Origin: an uncultured Clostridia bacterium
Lineage (GTDB): Bacteria > Bacillota > Clostridia > Christensenellales > CAG-917
Length of the DNA: 50,018 bases
Assembly: GCA_949283145.1 (NCBI GenBank)
Contig: CASDRL010000054.1
Coordinates: 1-50,018 of the forward strand
Direction: 5' to 3'
Part shown: in pieces, positions 7,256-14,479 of the stretch
Layout of the letters: each line of letters opens with the position of its first letter
Position numbering within the stretch: position 1 is the stretch's first letter
Translations under genes and position numbers: made by a program
Notes under the pieces: model-generated
Seen by the model: the letters and a program-made list of their open reading frames with translations, nothing else
Databases searched by the model: none
What the model was told of the DNA's origin: nothing

Positions 7256-8814
7256 TCCTTTGCCTCCTTCTCTTCCTCCGCGTGCTCGCCGCGCTCCCCC
7301 TCTTCTTCACTCCCCTCTTCGGGTCTCTCGTCATCGGAAACGGGCGCTTCCGCGGCATTCTCCTCCGATGTGCTCCCCTCTTCCGCGACGTCCGCCGCCG
7401 TACCTTCGCGTTCGGCGCGGAGCGCGGCGAGTTTCTCGCGCATCTCGGCGTCCTTCTTTTTGCCGAGAGGATAGAGGAGCATGAGCACGAGCATGAGGGC
7501 GAACATGATGAGAGGCACCACCGTTGCGAGCAGATAGATGCCCTCCACCGTCTCCGCGCTCTGTCCGCCGTAGCCCTTGCTCGCCACATAACCCACCAAT
7601 CCGAGCAGCGCGGGCGCGATGGCGGCGATGGCTTGACCGATCTTGCGCATGAATGTGAACGCGGCATAGCCGATCGCTTCCTCGCGTCTGCCCGTCGCGA
7701 GCTCGTGGGAGTCGATGACATCCATTGCGAGCGCCCAGATCTCCAGCGTGAAGAAACTCACGCCCGCCCCTTGCAGGAAACAGAACGCGATGAATATCCA
7801 CGGGTTCGGGATGTGCCACACCGTCATAATGAGCGTCGCGACGACGGACAATATGAGCCCGTAGACGCAGATCTCCTTCTTGCCTATCTTCTTGATCACC
7901 TGTTCCGTGAACGGGATCATGATCACCATGGGCGCGTATGTCGCTATGGTGACGAACGTCATCATGTCCTTGGTCTGATAATAGACATTGAAGAGGTAGA
8001 CGTCGATGGATGTAATGTACATCGAGGACGCGATGAGCAGCATCCCCGCAAGGCTCATTATGACGAATGCCTTGTTCTTGATGAGGGACTTCAATGCCAC
8101 CGTGAGCTTGGTCTGCTGCACCGCGTGCGGATATTCGTAGTTCTCCTTGGTGAAGAAGAACGCGATGACATAGCTCGCCAGCATGATGACCGCGATGACC
8201 GCCATACAGATGACGAGTTTCTTGCCGTCCAGGACGTCCTCGAGCTCTCCCGCCGCGTTGTAAGCCGTGGAATAGACCAAAAGCGGGAAGAGGATGCCCG
8301 CGGGCACCCCGCCTATGCCGCCGCCTATCGACCGCGCGATGGAGAGACGGCTGCGTTCGTTCTGATCGCGGGTCATCACCGTCGCAAGGGATCCGTACGG
8401 CACCAGCACCACCGTGTAAAGCATCCCGTACGCTATATAAGTGAAGAATGCGAAAACTATGCACTCCGCGAGCGACATATCGGGTATGGGCGCGAACATC
8501 AGCACCGCCGAGAGCGCCAGCGGGATGCCGCCGATGAGGAAATATTGCCTGAATTTGCCGTACTTGGACGGTTTCGCCCTCTGCGCCAGCCAGCCCATGA
8601 TCGGGTCGTTGATGGCGTCCCAGATGCGCGCGATGATCATGATCGCCGTCACCGCGCTAAGCCACGTCGCCGCCGTCGCCTCGTCGAATTTCGCGCCGAG
8701 CACGTCCGAATAAAACAGCGTGAGATAGGACCCGACAGCCGCAAACGCGATGTTGTTGCCCAGGTCCGCCACGCCGTAACCGATATAACTCTTCAGACCG
8801 AGTTTTTTCTCCAT
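7252..8814 (-). CDS. GPH-family sugar:cation symporter (MelB-like, MFS superfamily)
   Basis: A 520-residue, about 12-helix transporter of the glycoside-pentoside-hexuronide:cation symporter family. The N-terminus KLGLKSYIGYGVADLGNN and the loop NDPIMGWLAQRAKPSKYGKF are family signatures, as is the Gly-rich GGGIGGVPAGILFP. These proteins import glycosides or uronides with Na+ or H+. The start chosen is the ATG at 8814 (MEKKLG), just behind GAGAGGGG; the reading frame extends upstream but without family similarity or a ribosome binding site. The last 60 or so residues form a very acidic Glu/Ala/Ser tail that is not part of the family; the sulfatase ribosome binding site lies inside its codons. 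First gene of a two-gene operon with the sulfatase. Confidence 0.9.
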   Translation of the reverse strand: MEKKLGLKSYIGYGVADLGNNIAFAAVGSYLTLFYSDVLGAKFDEATAATWLSAVTAIMIIARIWDAINDPIMGWLAQRAKPSKYGKFRQYFLIGGIPLALSAVLMFAPIPDMSLAECIVFAFFTYIAYGMLYTVVLVPYGSLATVMTRDQNERSRLSIARSIGGGIGGVPAGILFPLLVYSTAYNAAGELEDVLDGKKLVICMAVIAVIMLASYVIAFFFTKENYEYPHAVQQTKLTVALKSLIKNKAFVIMSLAGMLLIASSMYITSIDVYLFNVYYQTKDMMTFVTIATYAPMVIMIPFTEQVIKKIGKKEICVYGLILSVVATLIMTVWHIPNPWIFIAFCFLQGAGVSFFTLEIWALAMDVIDSHELATGRREEAIGYAAFTFMRKIGQAIAAIAPALLGLVGYVASKGYGGQSAETVEGIYLLATVVPLIMFALMLVLMLLYPLGKKKDAEMREKLAALRAEREGTAADVAEEGSTSEENAAEAPVSDDERPEEGSEEEGERGEHAEEEKEAKE

Positions 8815-8874
8815 ATCCCCTCTCATCACGGGCGCGCTCCGCCGACGCGGAAAGTGCACTATCCCTACACGACA

Positions 8875-8903
8875 ATGATAAATCATCCCGCCCGCTAAAT
8901 CAA
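8875..8903 (-). promoter_or_regulatory. Promoter of the symporter-sulfatase operon
   Basis: Minus-strand -35 TTGATT (8898-8903) and -10 TATCAT (8875-8880), spacer 17, about 55 bases before the symporter ATG. Confidence 0.6.
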
Positions 8904-8935
8904 TAGCGGATTTCGCCGCTTGGCGCACGGAAATA

Positions 8936-9128
8936 CCCAATGGGCGCTGCCCTGCACCCGGGCGGGGATGTGCAAGGTGCGCCGCTCCTTGCACCCGGGC
9001 AGGGGCCCTGCCCCTGCACCACGCGAGGGGCATTATGCCCCTCGACCCCGTACTTTTTATAATATTGCGCCGAAGGTCACGGCTCCGCCCGTTACCTTCG
9101 GCGCACTTTTATAATAAAAAGTATGGGG
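8936..9128. repeat. GC-rich palindromic repeat element (copy 1)
   Basis: A gene-free mosaic of hairpins. It has CCCTGCACC/GGGTGCAAGG-type motifs, the stem CGAGGGGC/GCCCCTCG (about 9023-9044), and a long imperfect inverted repeat with arms 9048-9077 and 9094-9127 (GCGCCGAAGGT against ACCTTCGGCGC inside TACTTTTTAT against ATAAAAAGTA). The outer right arm recurs, inverted, at the right end of the window (49972-50001). It is probably a dispersed repeat of this genome; it may also terminate transcription. Confidence 0.7.
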
Positions 9129-9192
9129 GCGGAGCAACGGCCGCCCGTCCGCTTCCGATACTCCATAAAACAAATAAATATTTAATTTAATA

Positions 9193-9221
9193 TTGACATA
9201 GTGGTCACTATTTATTAGTAT
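9193..9221 (+). promoter_or_regulatory. Promoter with palindromic operator before the DUF898-like gene
   Basis: -35 TTGACA (9193-9198) and a weaker -10 TAGTAT (9216-9221), spacer 17. The spacer contains ATAGTG-GT-CACTAT (9198-9211), a six-base-arm palindrome placed where a repressor would block the polymerase. Confidence 0.6.
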
Positions 9222-9270
9222 AAATATGTAAGGGCGTTTACGAAAAAGCCCGATTCTTAGGGAGGAAATT

Positions 9271-9927
9271 ATGAAAAACATCAAATGCTACAAGTGCGGT
9301 GCTATCTTTGCCGTGCCCGATGACACAATGGAAACGGTGTGCAAGGTTTGCGGCGCGCAGCTCCGCCTCGCTCCGCCGAGCCCCGCGCCCGTCCAAGCGC
9401 CCGCATTCTCGCCTGCGCCCACGCCCGCTCCTGCTCCTATGCCCGTCGCGCCAGGCGCAGCGCCTGCCCCGAGGGCGTACTCCCCTGCCGCGGCCTCACT
9501 CTTTGACCCGAACATCCCGTCCTATTTCGATGGCAAACTCGGGCAATACATCGGGCTCAGCATCGTCTGCTTCCTGCAAGCGTTGTTCACTCTCGGCATC
9601 GGCATCCCGTGGGTCATCATCAAGAAGAAAAAGTGGGTGTTCAAGCACACCATCATACGCGGACAGCGTCTCAAACTCACCGCCCGCGGCAGCCAGCTCA
9701 TCGGCAACTACATCAAATGGTTCCTGCTCACCTGCATCACCTTCGGCATCTACGGGCTGTGGGTCCCCATCAAATATCAGCAATGGTATGCCTCGCACCT
9801 CGAATTCGACGGAGATCCCCTCCCGCCCTACGAGCTGCCCAAAAAAGTGCAGCAACAAATGCAAAAAGAGAAGGAAAAGGAAGCCCGCCGTGCCCAGAAA
9901 GAAATGGAAAAAGCGGCAAAGAAATGA
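9271..9927 (+). CDS. Zinc-ribbon membrane protein, DUF898-like
   Basis: A 218-residue protein. Residues 1-30 are a zinc ribbon with Cys6, Cys9, Cys24 and Cys27. Residues about 32-75 are a Pro/Ala-rich linker. Then comes SYFDGKLGQYIGLSIVCFLQ, typical of the DUF898 membrane family, with two clear membrane segments (about 93-115 and 147-170) and the conserved TFGIYGLWVPIKYQQWYASH. The C-terminal 30 residues are a Lys/Glu-rich helix that is probably coiled and cytoplasmic. GGGAGG lies five bases before the ATG. It stands alone with its own promoter and terminator. The family has no established function; the zinc ribbon suggests a regulatory or protein-binding role. Confidence 0.8.
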   Translation: MKNIKCYKCGAIFAVPDDTMETVCKVCGAQLRLAPPSPAPVQAPAFSPAPTPAPAPMPVAPGAAPAPRAYSPAAASLFDPNIPSYFDGKLGQYIGLSIVCFLQALFTLGIGIPWVIIKKKKWVFKHTIIRGQRLKLTARGSQLIGNYIKWFLLTCITFGIYGLWVPIKYQQWYASHLEFDGDPLPPYELPKKVQQQMQKEKEKEARRAQKEMEKAAKK

Positions 9928-9948
9928 CACTCTTTCATTCTCGACAGG

Positions 9949-9977
9949 AAAAAGAGCGCCCGAACGGCGCTCTTTTC
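9949..9977 (+). terminator. Terminator of the DUF898-like gene
   Basis: AAAAGAGCGCC and GGCGCTCTTTT flank a five-base loop and the stem ends in a T-run. Confidence 0.85.
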
Positions 9978-10066
9978 TTAGAGACGACGTGTTCAAAGAC
10001 GCCCGCACAAACGCTAATTCGCTGAGGGCGATATTCGGATGCAGAACGCGAAAGCACCCCCATTCA

Positions 10067-10190
10067 CTGACGACGATATTTCGATGAAGTGCGCGAAAGA
10101 GCCACTGTCAGGGAGCGGAGCGTACACGGACGTACGTGAGCACCATGACAGTGGCTCTGACAATGCAATTCGCGAAATAGCGCCGTCAGG
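10067..10190. repeat. Long imperfect inverted repeat
   Basis: Outer arms CTGACGACGATATTTCG (from 10067) and CGCGAAATAGCGCCGTCAG (to about 10189) pair with few mismatches. Inner arms AGAGCCACTGTCA (10099-10111) and TGACAGTGGCTCT (10147-10159) pair perfectly over 13 bases. The element sits directly against the stop codon of the XRE-cupin gene. It resembles a miniature palindromic element and may double as a transcription stop. Confidence 0.7.
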
Positions 10191-10742
10191 TCACTCGTTG
10201 ATGACGGTGAGAAAGCGAGCAACCCTCCCCCCCATCGCAAGCTGCGCGTGCGGGAATGAGGGGTCGAAATAGATGCTGTCGCCGGCGCGGAGGAAGTAGT
10301 CGCGGTTGTCGACGATGACGCGGAGCTCACCTTCGAGAACGTAGTTGAACTCCTGCCCGCCGTGCACGACGAGCTCGGGGGTGTCGGTGGGCGCGATGGT
10401 GACGAGCATGGGGTTCATGGTCTTTTTGCGGAAGTCGCCGCCGAGCGAGGTGAAGGAATAGCCCTCATAACGCTTGACGGACATGCCCTTGCCGTCGTAG
10501 ACGACGTAGACTTTGTCCTTGGAGGGCAGGACGCCGCTCATGACATACGCCGCCTCCGTCTCCATGACGTCCGCGAATTTGTAGATGAGATTGATGGGGA
10601 TCTCCTTTGTGCCGCTCTCGTAGGCGACATACTCCTCCTCGTCCACGCCGAGCATCTCCGCCACCTGTGCGGTGGTGTAGTCCGAGAAAGTACGCAGCTC
10701 TTTGAGGCGGGCGGAAATCGCCGCTATGTCGTTGCCGTACAT
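10191..10742 (-). CDS. XRE-family regulator with C-terminal cupin sensor domain
   Basis: A 183-residue protein. Residues about 5-60 form an XRE helix-turn-helix (ISARLKELRTFSDYTTAQVA, then YVAYESGTKEIPI). Residues about 105-183 form a cupin beta-barrel (HGGQEFNYVLEGELRVIV ... GDSIYFDPSFPHAQL) that should bind a small effector or metal. This architecture is common for regulators of amino-acid, polyamine or redox genes. I chose the ATG at 10742 (MYGND), which has GAGGTG just upstream; the frame is open further but lies over the neighbouring gene. It follows the DUF1858 gene by seven bases, so the two are almost certainly one transcript. The effector is not predictable. Confidence 0.9.
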   Translation of the reverse strand: MYGNDIAAISARLKELRTFSDYTTAQVAEMLGVDEEEYVAYESGTKEIPINLIYKFADVMETEAAYVMSGVLPSKDKVYVVYDGKGMSVKRYEGYSFTSLGGDFRKKTMNPMLVTIAPTDTPELVVHGGQEFNYVLEGELRVIVDNRDYFLRAGDSIYFDPSFPHAQLAMGGRVARFLTVINE

Positions 10743-10749
10743 CGTCACC

Positions 10750-10944
10750 TCACAGCGTGGCGTTGAGCTTTTCCACGAGCGCATCGACATCGATGCCGTG
10801 GACAGCCGCCGCCTCTTCGATGGTCTCGCCGTGGGCGAGCATGCAGTGCAGGCAGTGCATACCGCTCTCCTGCAACACGGTCGCGATCTTGTCCGGGTCG
10901 CCCGCTTTCAGGGCGTCCATGATGAGCATATCCTTGGTGATCAT
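10750..10944 (-). CDS. DUF1858 redox-disulfide domain protein
   Basis: A 64-residue single-domain protein of the DUF1858 (hybrid-cluster-protein-associated redox disulfide) family. The family start MITKDMLIMDALK and the motif G-M-H-C31-L-H-C34 with following HGETIEEAAAVHGID are plain. The CxxC pair suggests thiol/disulfide exchange, nitrosative-stress or sulfur-related chemistry, but the biochemical role is not settled. GGAGG lies six bases before the ATG. It is the first gene of a two-gene operon with an XRE-cupin regulator, which makes a small redox-responsive unit plausible. Confidence 0.88.
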   Translation of the reverse strand: MITKDMLIMDALKAGDPDKIATVLQESGMHCLHCMLAHGETIEEAAAVHGIDVDALVEKLNATL

Positions 10945-11041
10945 ACTATGCCTCCGATGGTCTTATTTGTCTTTTCTCGCGCTTTCGCACATTAATATTG
11001 TCGTTTTGTTGAGTTAAAGTGCCGTTTGCGTCATTTGACGC

Positions 11042-12106
11042 TCACCACACATATCCGCTGAAGAACAGCAGCCAGACGAGCACGCCGATGACGCCCGCCG
11101 CGAGCACGGCGGTGAAGATCGCCTTGGGGATGCTCACGGGCACCTTGCCCGTCGCCCTGCCCGTCCTGCCGTTGACGAGGAAGGACCACAGCTTTTCGCG
11201 GAACTTGTAGCCGCACACCCACACAGGCAGCAGCATGTAGTTGAACTTGACGTTGGCGTAGTTGGTGTTGACATTGAGATACGCCACCCTGTCGTGTTTG
11301 TATTGCGAGAGGATGCTCGCTCTGATGTCGTCGTCCATGACGCTCTTTGCGCCCTCGAAGGAGTCGTCCAGCGACTCGTTGTAGCGCTCGGCGGCAAAGC
11401 CTGCGAGATATTCTCTCTTATACTGCTCTGCCGAACCGAGATCATAAGGGAGGAGCTTGTTCATCTCGGACTGATCCAGGTTGGACGCCGCCTCGATGAC
11501 GATGCCGTCAAAGCTCTTGTTGTAGCCGCCCGAGACGAAGAACCAACGGGTGCGCCGTTCCGTGACGGTGTTCTTGCCGCGGCGGACGGTGACATAGTAG
11601 TCCTCGCCGAGCTTGCCGTCATAGGAGGAGAAGGTGTCCGACGCGAAGATGAACGAGGGCTCGTAGATGCCCTTGAACTGCTCCACCTTGAAATTCTTTT
11701 TGAGCTTGGTGGGGGCAAAGATCTTCCGTTTCAGCCACTTCTTGCCGCAGGCGAACGCATTCTCGCGGGTGACGGTGAAAGGCAGGATGCTGTCGGGTTT
11801 GAGCCCTTGCATCCTTTCCTTTTTGACGATGTTGGTGGCGCCGCAATAGGGGCACTCTTCCGTGGTGGCGAAATTCTCGAGCACGACGGCGGCGCCGCAG
11901 TTGGGGCACTCATATTCGCTGGCGCCCGCATCCACCTCGCCGTCATTGCGCTCGGTGACGAAATCGCGCTTGGCGTTGACGCGCTTCTCGATGCCTTTGG
12001 TGCCCCCGCAATAGGGGCAGGAAAGAGCGCCCGCGGCGGGGTCGAAGACCATATCCGCCCCGCAATTCGGACATTTGATGACGGAAACGTCGCTGTTTTC
12101 TGCCAT
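11042..12106 (-). CDS. Zinc-ribbon membrane protein partnering the SPFH protein (YdjG-like)
   Basis: A 354-residue protein with two N-terminal TFIIB-like zinc ribbons (Cys12/15/30/33 and Cys67/70/85/88), a soluble middle region of about 220 residues, and one C-terminal membrane helix (about 331-349). This layout matches the zinc-ribbon proteins found beside SPFH/zinc-ribbon proteins in Bacillota (Bacillus YdjG with YdjI). Its ATG overlaps the stop of the SPFH gene by one base (TAATG), so the two proteins are made together and probably act in one membrane complex. The role is unclear; envelope-stress or membrane-domain organisation is the usual proposal. I did not find a third partner (YdjH) here. 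Confidence 0.82.
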   Translation of the reverse strand: MAENSDVSVIKCPNCGADMVFDPAAGALSCPYCGGTKGIEKRVNAKRDFVTERNDGEVDAGASEYECPNCGAAVVLENFATTEECPYCGATNIVKKERMQGLKPDSILPFTVTRENAFACGKKWLKRKIFAPTKLKKNFKVEQFKGIYEPSFIFASDTFSSYDGKLGEDYYVTVRRGKNTVTERRTRWFFVSGGYNKSFDGIVIEAASNLDQSEMNKLLPYDLGSAEQYKREYLAGFAAERYNESLDDSFEGAKSVMDDDIRASILSQYKHDRVAYLNVNTNYANVKFNYMLLPVWVCGYKFREKLWSFLVNGRTGRATGKVPVSIPKAIFTAVLAAGVIGVLVWLLFFSGYVW

Positions 12107-13230
12107 TATTTTATCTTAGCTCCGCATTCCGGGCAGAACTTGGCGCCCGGCTTGACATCCTTGCCGCACTTGGGGCATTTGACCGCAAGGCTCTCGCCGC
12201 ACTCGGGACAGAACTTCGCCTTTGCGGAAACGGGCTTGCCGCACTTGGGACAGGTGATGCTGCCCGCGGGGACAGCCGCGGCTCCGCACTCGGGGCAGAA
12301 CTTCGCGCCTGCGGACATAGCCGCGCCGCATTTCGCGCACTTGGCGGCAGGCGCCGTATTTCTGTTTGCGGCGTCCAGCCCGTCACCGAGCTGATTCGCC
12401 ATGCGGGCGCCGATGCCCAGCCCCATGCCCATGGACGCGAACGCGCCGCCCGCGCCGGGGTTCCTTGCCGAGTCGCGCATCGCCTGCACGGACTCATATT
12501 GCGCATATTCCGCCATCTTGCCGTCGAACACGCCGAGGGTGGTGCGCTGATCCATCGCCTTCTCCACCGCCTCGGGTAGCTTGAAGTTGCGGATGATGAT
12601 CTGATCCACCGCAAGACCGATCTTGCCGAACCTTGCACAGGCGTGATCGCGCGCGGTGTCGCCGAGCTCGAGATAGTTCGCCGCAAGGTCGAGCGCGGGG
12701 ATCTGGCACTCGCCGAGCAGATCCGTGAGCTCCGCCAGCACCATGCTGCGCAGATAGTCCGCGATGTCCTCCGTCTTGAAGGAGTGGATGGTGCCGAAGC
12801 ACTCGCGCATGAAGAGCGCGGGGTCGCAGACGTGGAAGCTGTATTCGCCGTGTCCCATGATGCGGATCATGCCGAAATCCTTGTCGCGCATCATGATGGG
12901 GTTGGCGGTGCCCCACTTCATTCCCACGAACTGTTTGAGGCTGACGTAATAGACGTCGGACTTTTTGGGCATATCCCAGCCGTACTTCCAGGCGCCGAGC
13001 TTGGAGAGGATGGGGACGTTGTCGGGCGAGAGCTCCCAGGTGCCCGCGGTGAAGACGTCCGCGATCTGCCCTTCCGTGACGAAGATGGCAGCCTGCGACT
13101 CTCTGACGACGAGCTGCGAGCCCTTCATGATCTCATAACGGTCGCCGACGGGGAACTTGTAGACGATGGTATCCTTGTCGGGCTCCGTCCATTCTATGAC
13201 TTTGAGCAGGTTTTTCTTGATGAATCCCAT
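12106..13230 (-). CDS. SPFH/band-7 protein with C-terminal zinc ribbons (YdjI-like)
   Basis: A 374-residue protein. Residues about 1-245 are an SPFH (stomatin/prohibitin/flotillin) domain of the YdjI 'virion core protein-like' type (MGFIKKNLLKVIEW, FVTEGQIADVF, AGTWELSPDNVP). A short Gly/Ala-rich hinge follows. Then come three zinc-ribbon units, each C-x2-C ... FCPECG. SPFH proteins oligomerise on membranes, often around phosphatidylglycerol- or stress-related systems. I chose the ATG at 13230; GGAGGTG ends three bases before it, and the GTG two codons earlier falls inside that ribosome binding site. First gene of the operon with the zinc-ribbon membrane protein. Confidence 0.9.
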   Translation of the reverse strand: MGFIKKNLLKVIEWTEPDKDTIVYKFPVGDRYEIMKGSQLVVRESQAAIFVTEGQIADVFTAGTWELSPDNVPILSKLGAWKYGWDMPKKSDVYYVSLKQFVGMKWGTANPIMMRDKDFGMIRIMGHGEYSFHVCDPALFMRECFGTIHSFKTEDIADYLRSMVLAELTDLLGECQIPALDLAANYLELGDTARDHACARFGKIGLAVDQIIIRNFKLPEAVEKAMDQRTTLGVFDGKMAEYAQYESVQAMRDSARNPGAGGAFASMGMGLGIGARMANQLGDGLDAANRNTAPAAKCAKCGAAMSAGAKFCPECGAAAVPAGSITCPKCGKPVSAKAKFCPECGESLAVKCPKCGKDVKPGAKFCPECGAKIK

Positions 13231-13251
13231 ATTCACCTCCGATATGTTTAC

Positions 13252-13280
13252 ATTATATCAATGTTCCGCGCAAATTTCAA
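13252..13280 (-). promoter_or_regulatory. Promoter of the SPFH/zinc-ribbon operon
   Basis: Minus-strand -35 TTGAAA (13275-13280), perfect -10 TATAAT (13252-13257), spacer 17, about 21 bases before the ATG. The -35 lies about 6 bases outside the end of the AEC transporter gene. Confidence 0.78.
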
Positions 13281-13286
13281 CAATAA

Positions 13287-14318
13287 TCAAAACAACAGCA
13301 TAAGAACGGGGATGGTTATGATGCTGAGCAATGTGGACATCAGGATGGAATTCGCCGCCGTCTTGCAATCCGCGCCGTAGAGTTCGGCGAGATTGAGGTT
13401 GATGGTGGCGGCAGGCATCCCCGAAAGCAGCACCAGCGACACCCTGAGCATCTCGTCCATCTCGAAGGGGAGCAGGACGAGGTAGACCGCGAGGGGGAAG
13501 ATCAGCGTCTTGACCACGGAGGAGACGTACACCCTGAAATCGGTGAAGAGCTGCACCATGGGCGCGAGGGCGAAGCGCATGCCGAGGATGATCATGCAAA
13601 GGGGCGCGGTCATATCAGCGAGATAGCCGATGATGGTGTTGAGAGTGTCGGGAAGGTCGCCCGCGCTCACTCCCGCAAAAAATAGGGGCAGGGAGATGAC
13701 GAGGGTGACGGTCTGAGGGTTGACGAGGGCGCGGCGGAGGCTGACATGCCGCTTGTCGCCGGTGAGGAGATAAGAGCCGACCGTCCAGCCCATGAGGTTG
13801 AGGGTGACGATGAACACGGCGGAATAGGCGATGGCTTCGTGCGCGTCCGGGAAGAGGAATTGCAGCACGGGCACGCCGAAGAACCCGACGTTGCCGAAGG
13901 CGGAAGCGAGGACTGTGGCGCGGTTCGCCCTGCCGGCGACGGAACGGCGTATGGCGTCGTTCAAAGCGGGCTCGTTGGAGCAGGCGTCGCCGCCAATGAA
14001 CCCGTCGCGTATGAGCGCGGCGGAGAGCTCCGTGTCGTCGAACCTGCGGCGGAGGATGAGCCACATCACGAAGAACACGAGCGCCTGCCCCGCGAGGGAG
14101 ACCGCGAACATTATGGCGAGATTGATCGCAAGCTGCGGGGTGTAGCTGACCTCGAGGAAGGAGCGGATGGAAAGGAAAGGCTGGCTGACGTAAAGCAGCA
14201 GGACGGAAAGATAGGTGATGGCTTTCTCCGGCAGCATCCTGGTCTTGACGAGCAGGAAGCCGGGCACCGCCATTGCGATGAGCAGAAGCACGCTCAATGC
14301 GGTCGTGGAAAAGTTCAT
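13287..14318 (-). CDS. AEC-family transporter (auxin efflux carrier type)
   Basis: A 343-residue membrane protein with about ten helices of the AEC family, which moves organic acids such as malate or malonate, or amino acids, across the membrane. The N-terminal and C-terminal halves each hold five hydrophobic segments, with family motifs SAFGNVGFFGVPVL near residue 140 and SGMPAATINLNLAELYGAD near 310. A soluble central loop separates the halves. The ATG at 14318 has only a weak ribosome binding site (GCGCGGAT). A promoter lies at 14359-14387 and the leader contains a hairpin. Substrate cannot be predicted; neighbours give no hint. Confidence 0.9.
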   Translation of the reverse strand: MNFSTTALSVLLLIAMAVPGFLLVKTRMLPEKAITYLSVLLLYVSQPFLSIRSFLEVSYTPQLAINLAIMFAVSLAGQALVFFVMWLILRRRFDDTELSAALIRDGFIGGDACSNEPALNDAIRRSVAGRANRATVLASAFGNVGFFGVPVLQFLFPDAHEAIAYSAVFIVTLNLMGWTVGSYLLTGDKRHVSLRRALVNPQTVTLVISLPLFFAGVSAGDLPDTLNTIIGYLADMTAPLCMIILGMRFALAPMVQLFTDFRVYVSSVVKTLIFPLAVYLVLLPFEMDEMLRVSLVLLSGMPAATINLNLAELYGADCKTAANSILMSTLLSIITIPVLMLLF

Positions 14319-14328
14319 ATCCGCGCCT

Positions 14329-14345
14329 GTCCCGCGCGGGGACAG
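14329..14345 (-). promoter_or_regulatory. Leader hairpin before the AEC gene
   Basis: TGTCCC (14329-14334) and GGGACA (14340-14345) form a tight stem between the predicted start (near 14352) and the ATG. It may be an operator half-site pair or limit ribosome access. Confidence 0.4.
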
Positions 14346-14358
14346 CCCTCCGACAACG

Positions 14359-14387
14359 ATTATACTTTACCCTGCCCTCCCGCGCAA
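14359..14387 (-). promoter_or_regulatory. Promoter of the AEC transporter gene
   Basis: Minus-strand -10 TATAAT (14359-14364) with a -35 TTGCGC (14382-14387), spacer 17. Confidence 0.6.
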
Positions 14388-14418
14388 GGCTTTTTTGCGG
14401 GCGAAGGGGCGCGGTCAC

Positions 14419-14456
14419 ACAAAAATCGAAAGGGACGGAGATGTCTCCGTCCCTTT
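14419..14456 (-). terminator. Terminator of the giant lipoprotein gene
   Basis: AAAGGGACGGAGA (14429-14441) and TCTCCGTCCCTTT (14444-14456) form a perfect 13-base stem with a two-base loop. On the minus strand it is followed by CGATTTTTGTG. Confidence 0.88.
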
Positions 14457-14479
14457 TCGGGTCTCGGTTTGCCGTCCCG

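Noticed and set aside
8815..9033. Upstream extension of the symporter frame
   Set aside because: It runs through the promoter and into the repeat element, and has no family similarity; the ATG at 8814 with GAGAGGGG is better.
10743..10790. Upstream extension of the XRE-cupin frame
   Set aside because: It overlaps the DUF1858 gene; the ATG at 10742 has a ribosome binding site.
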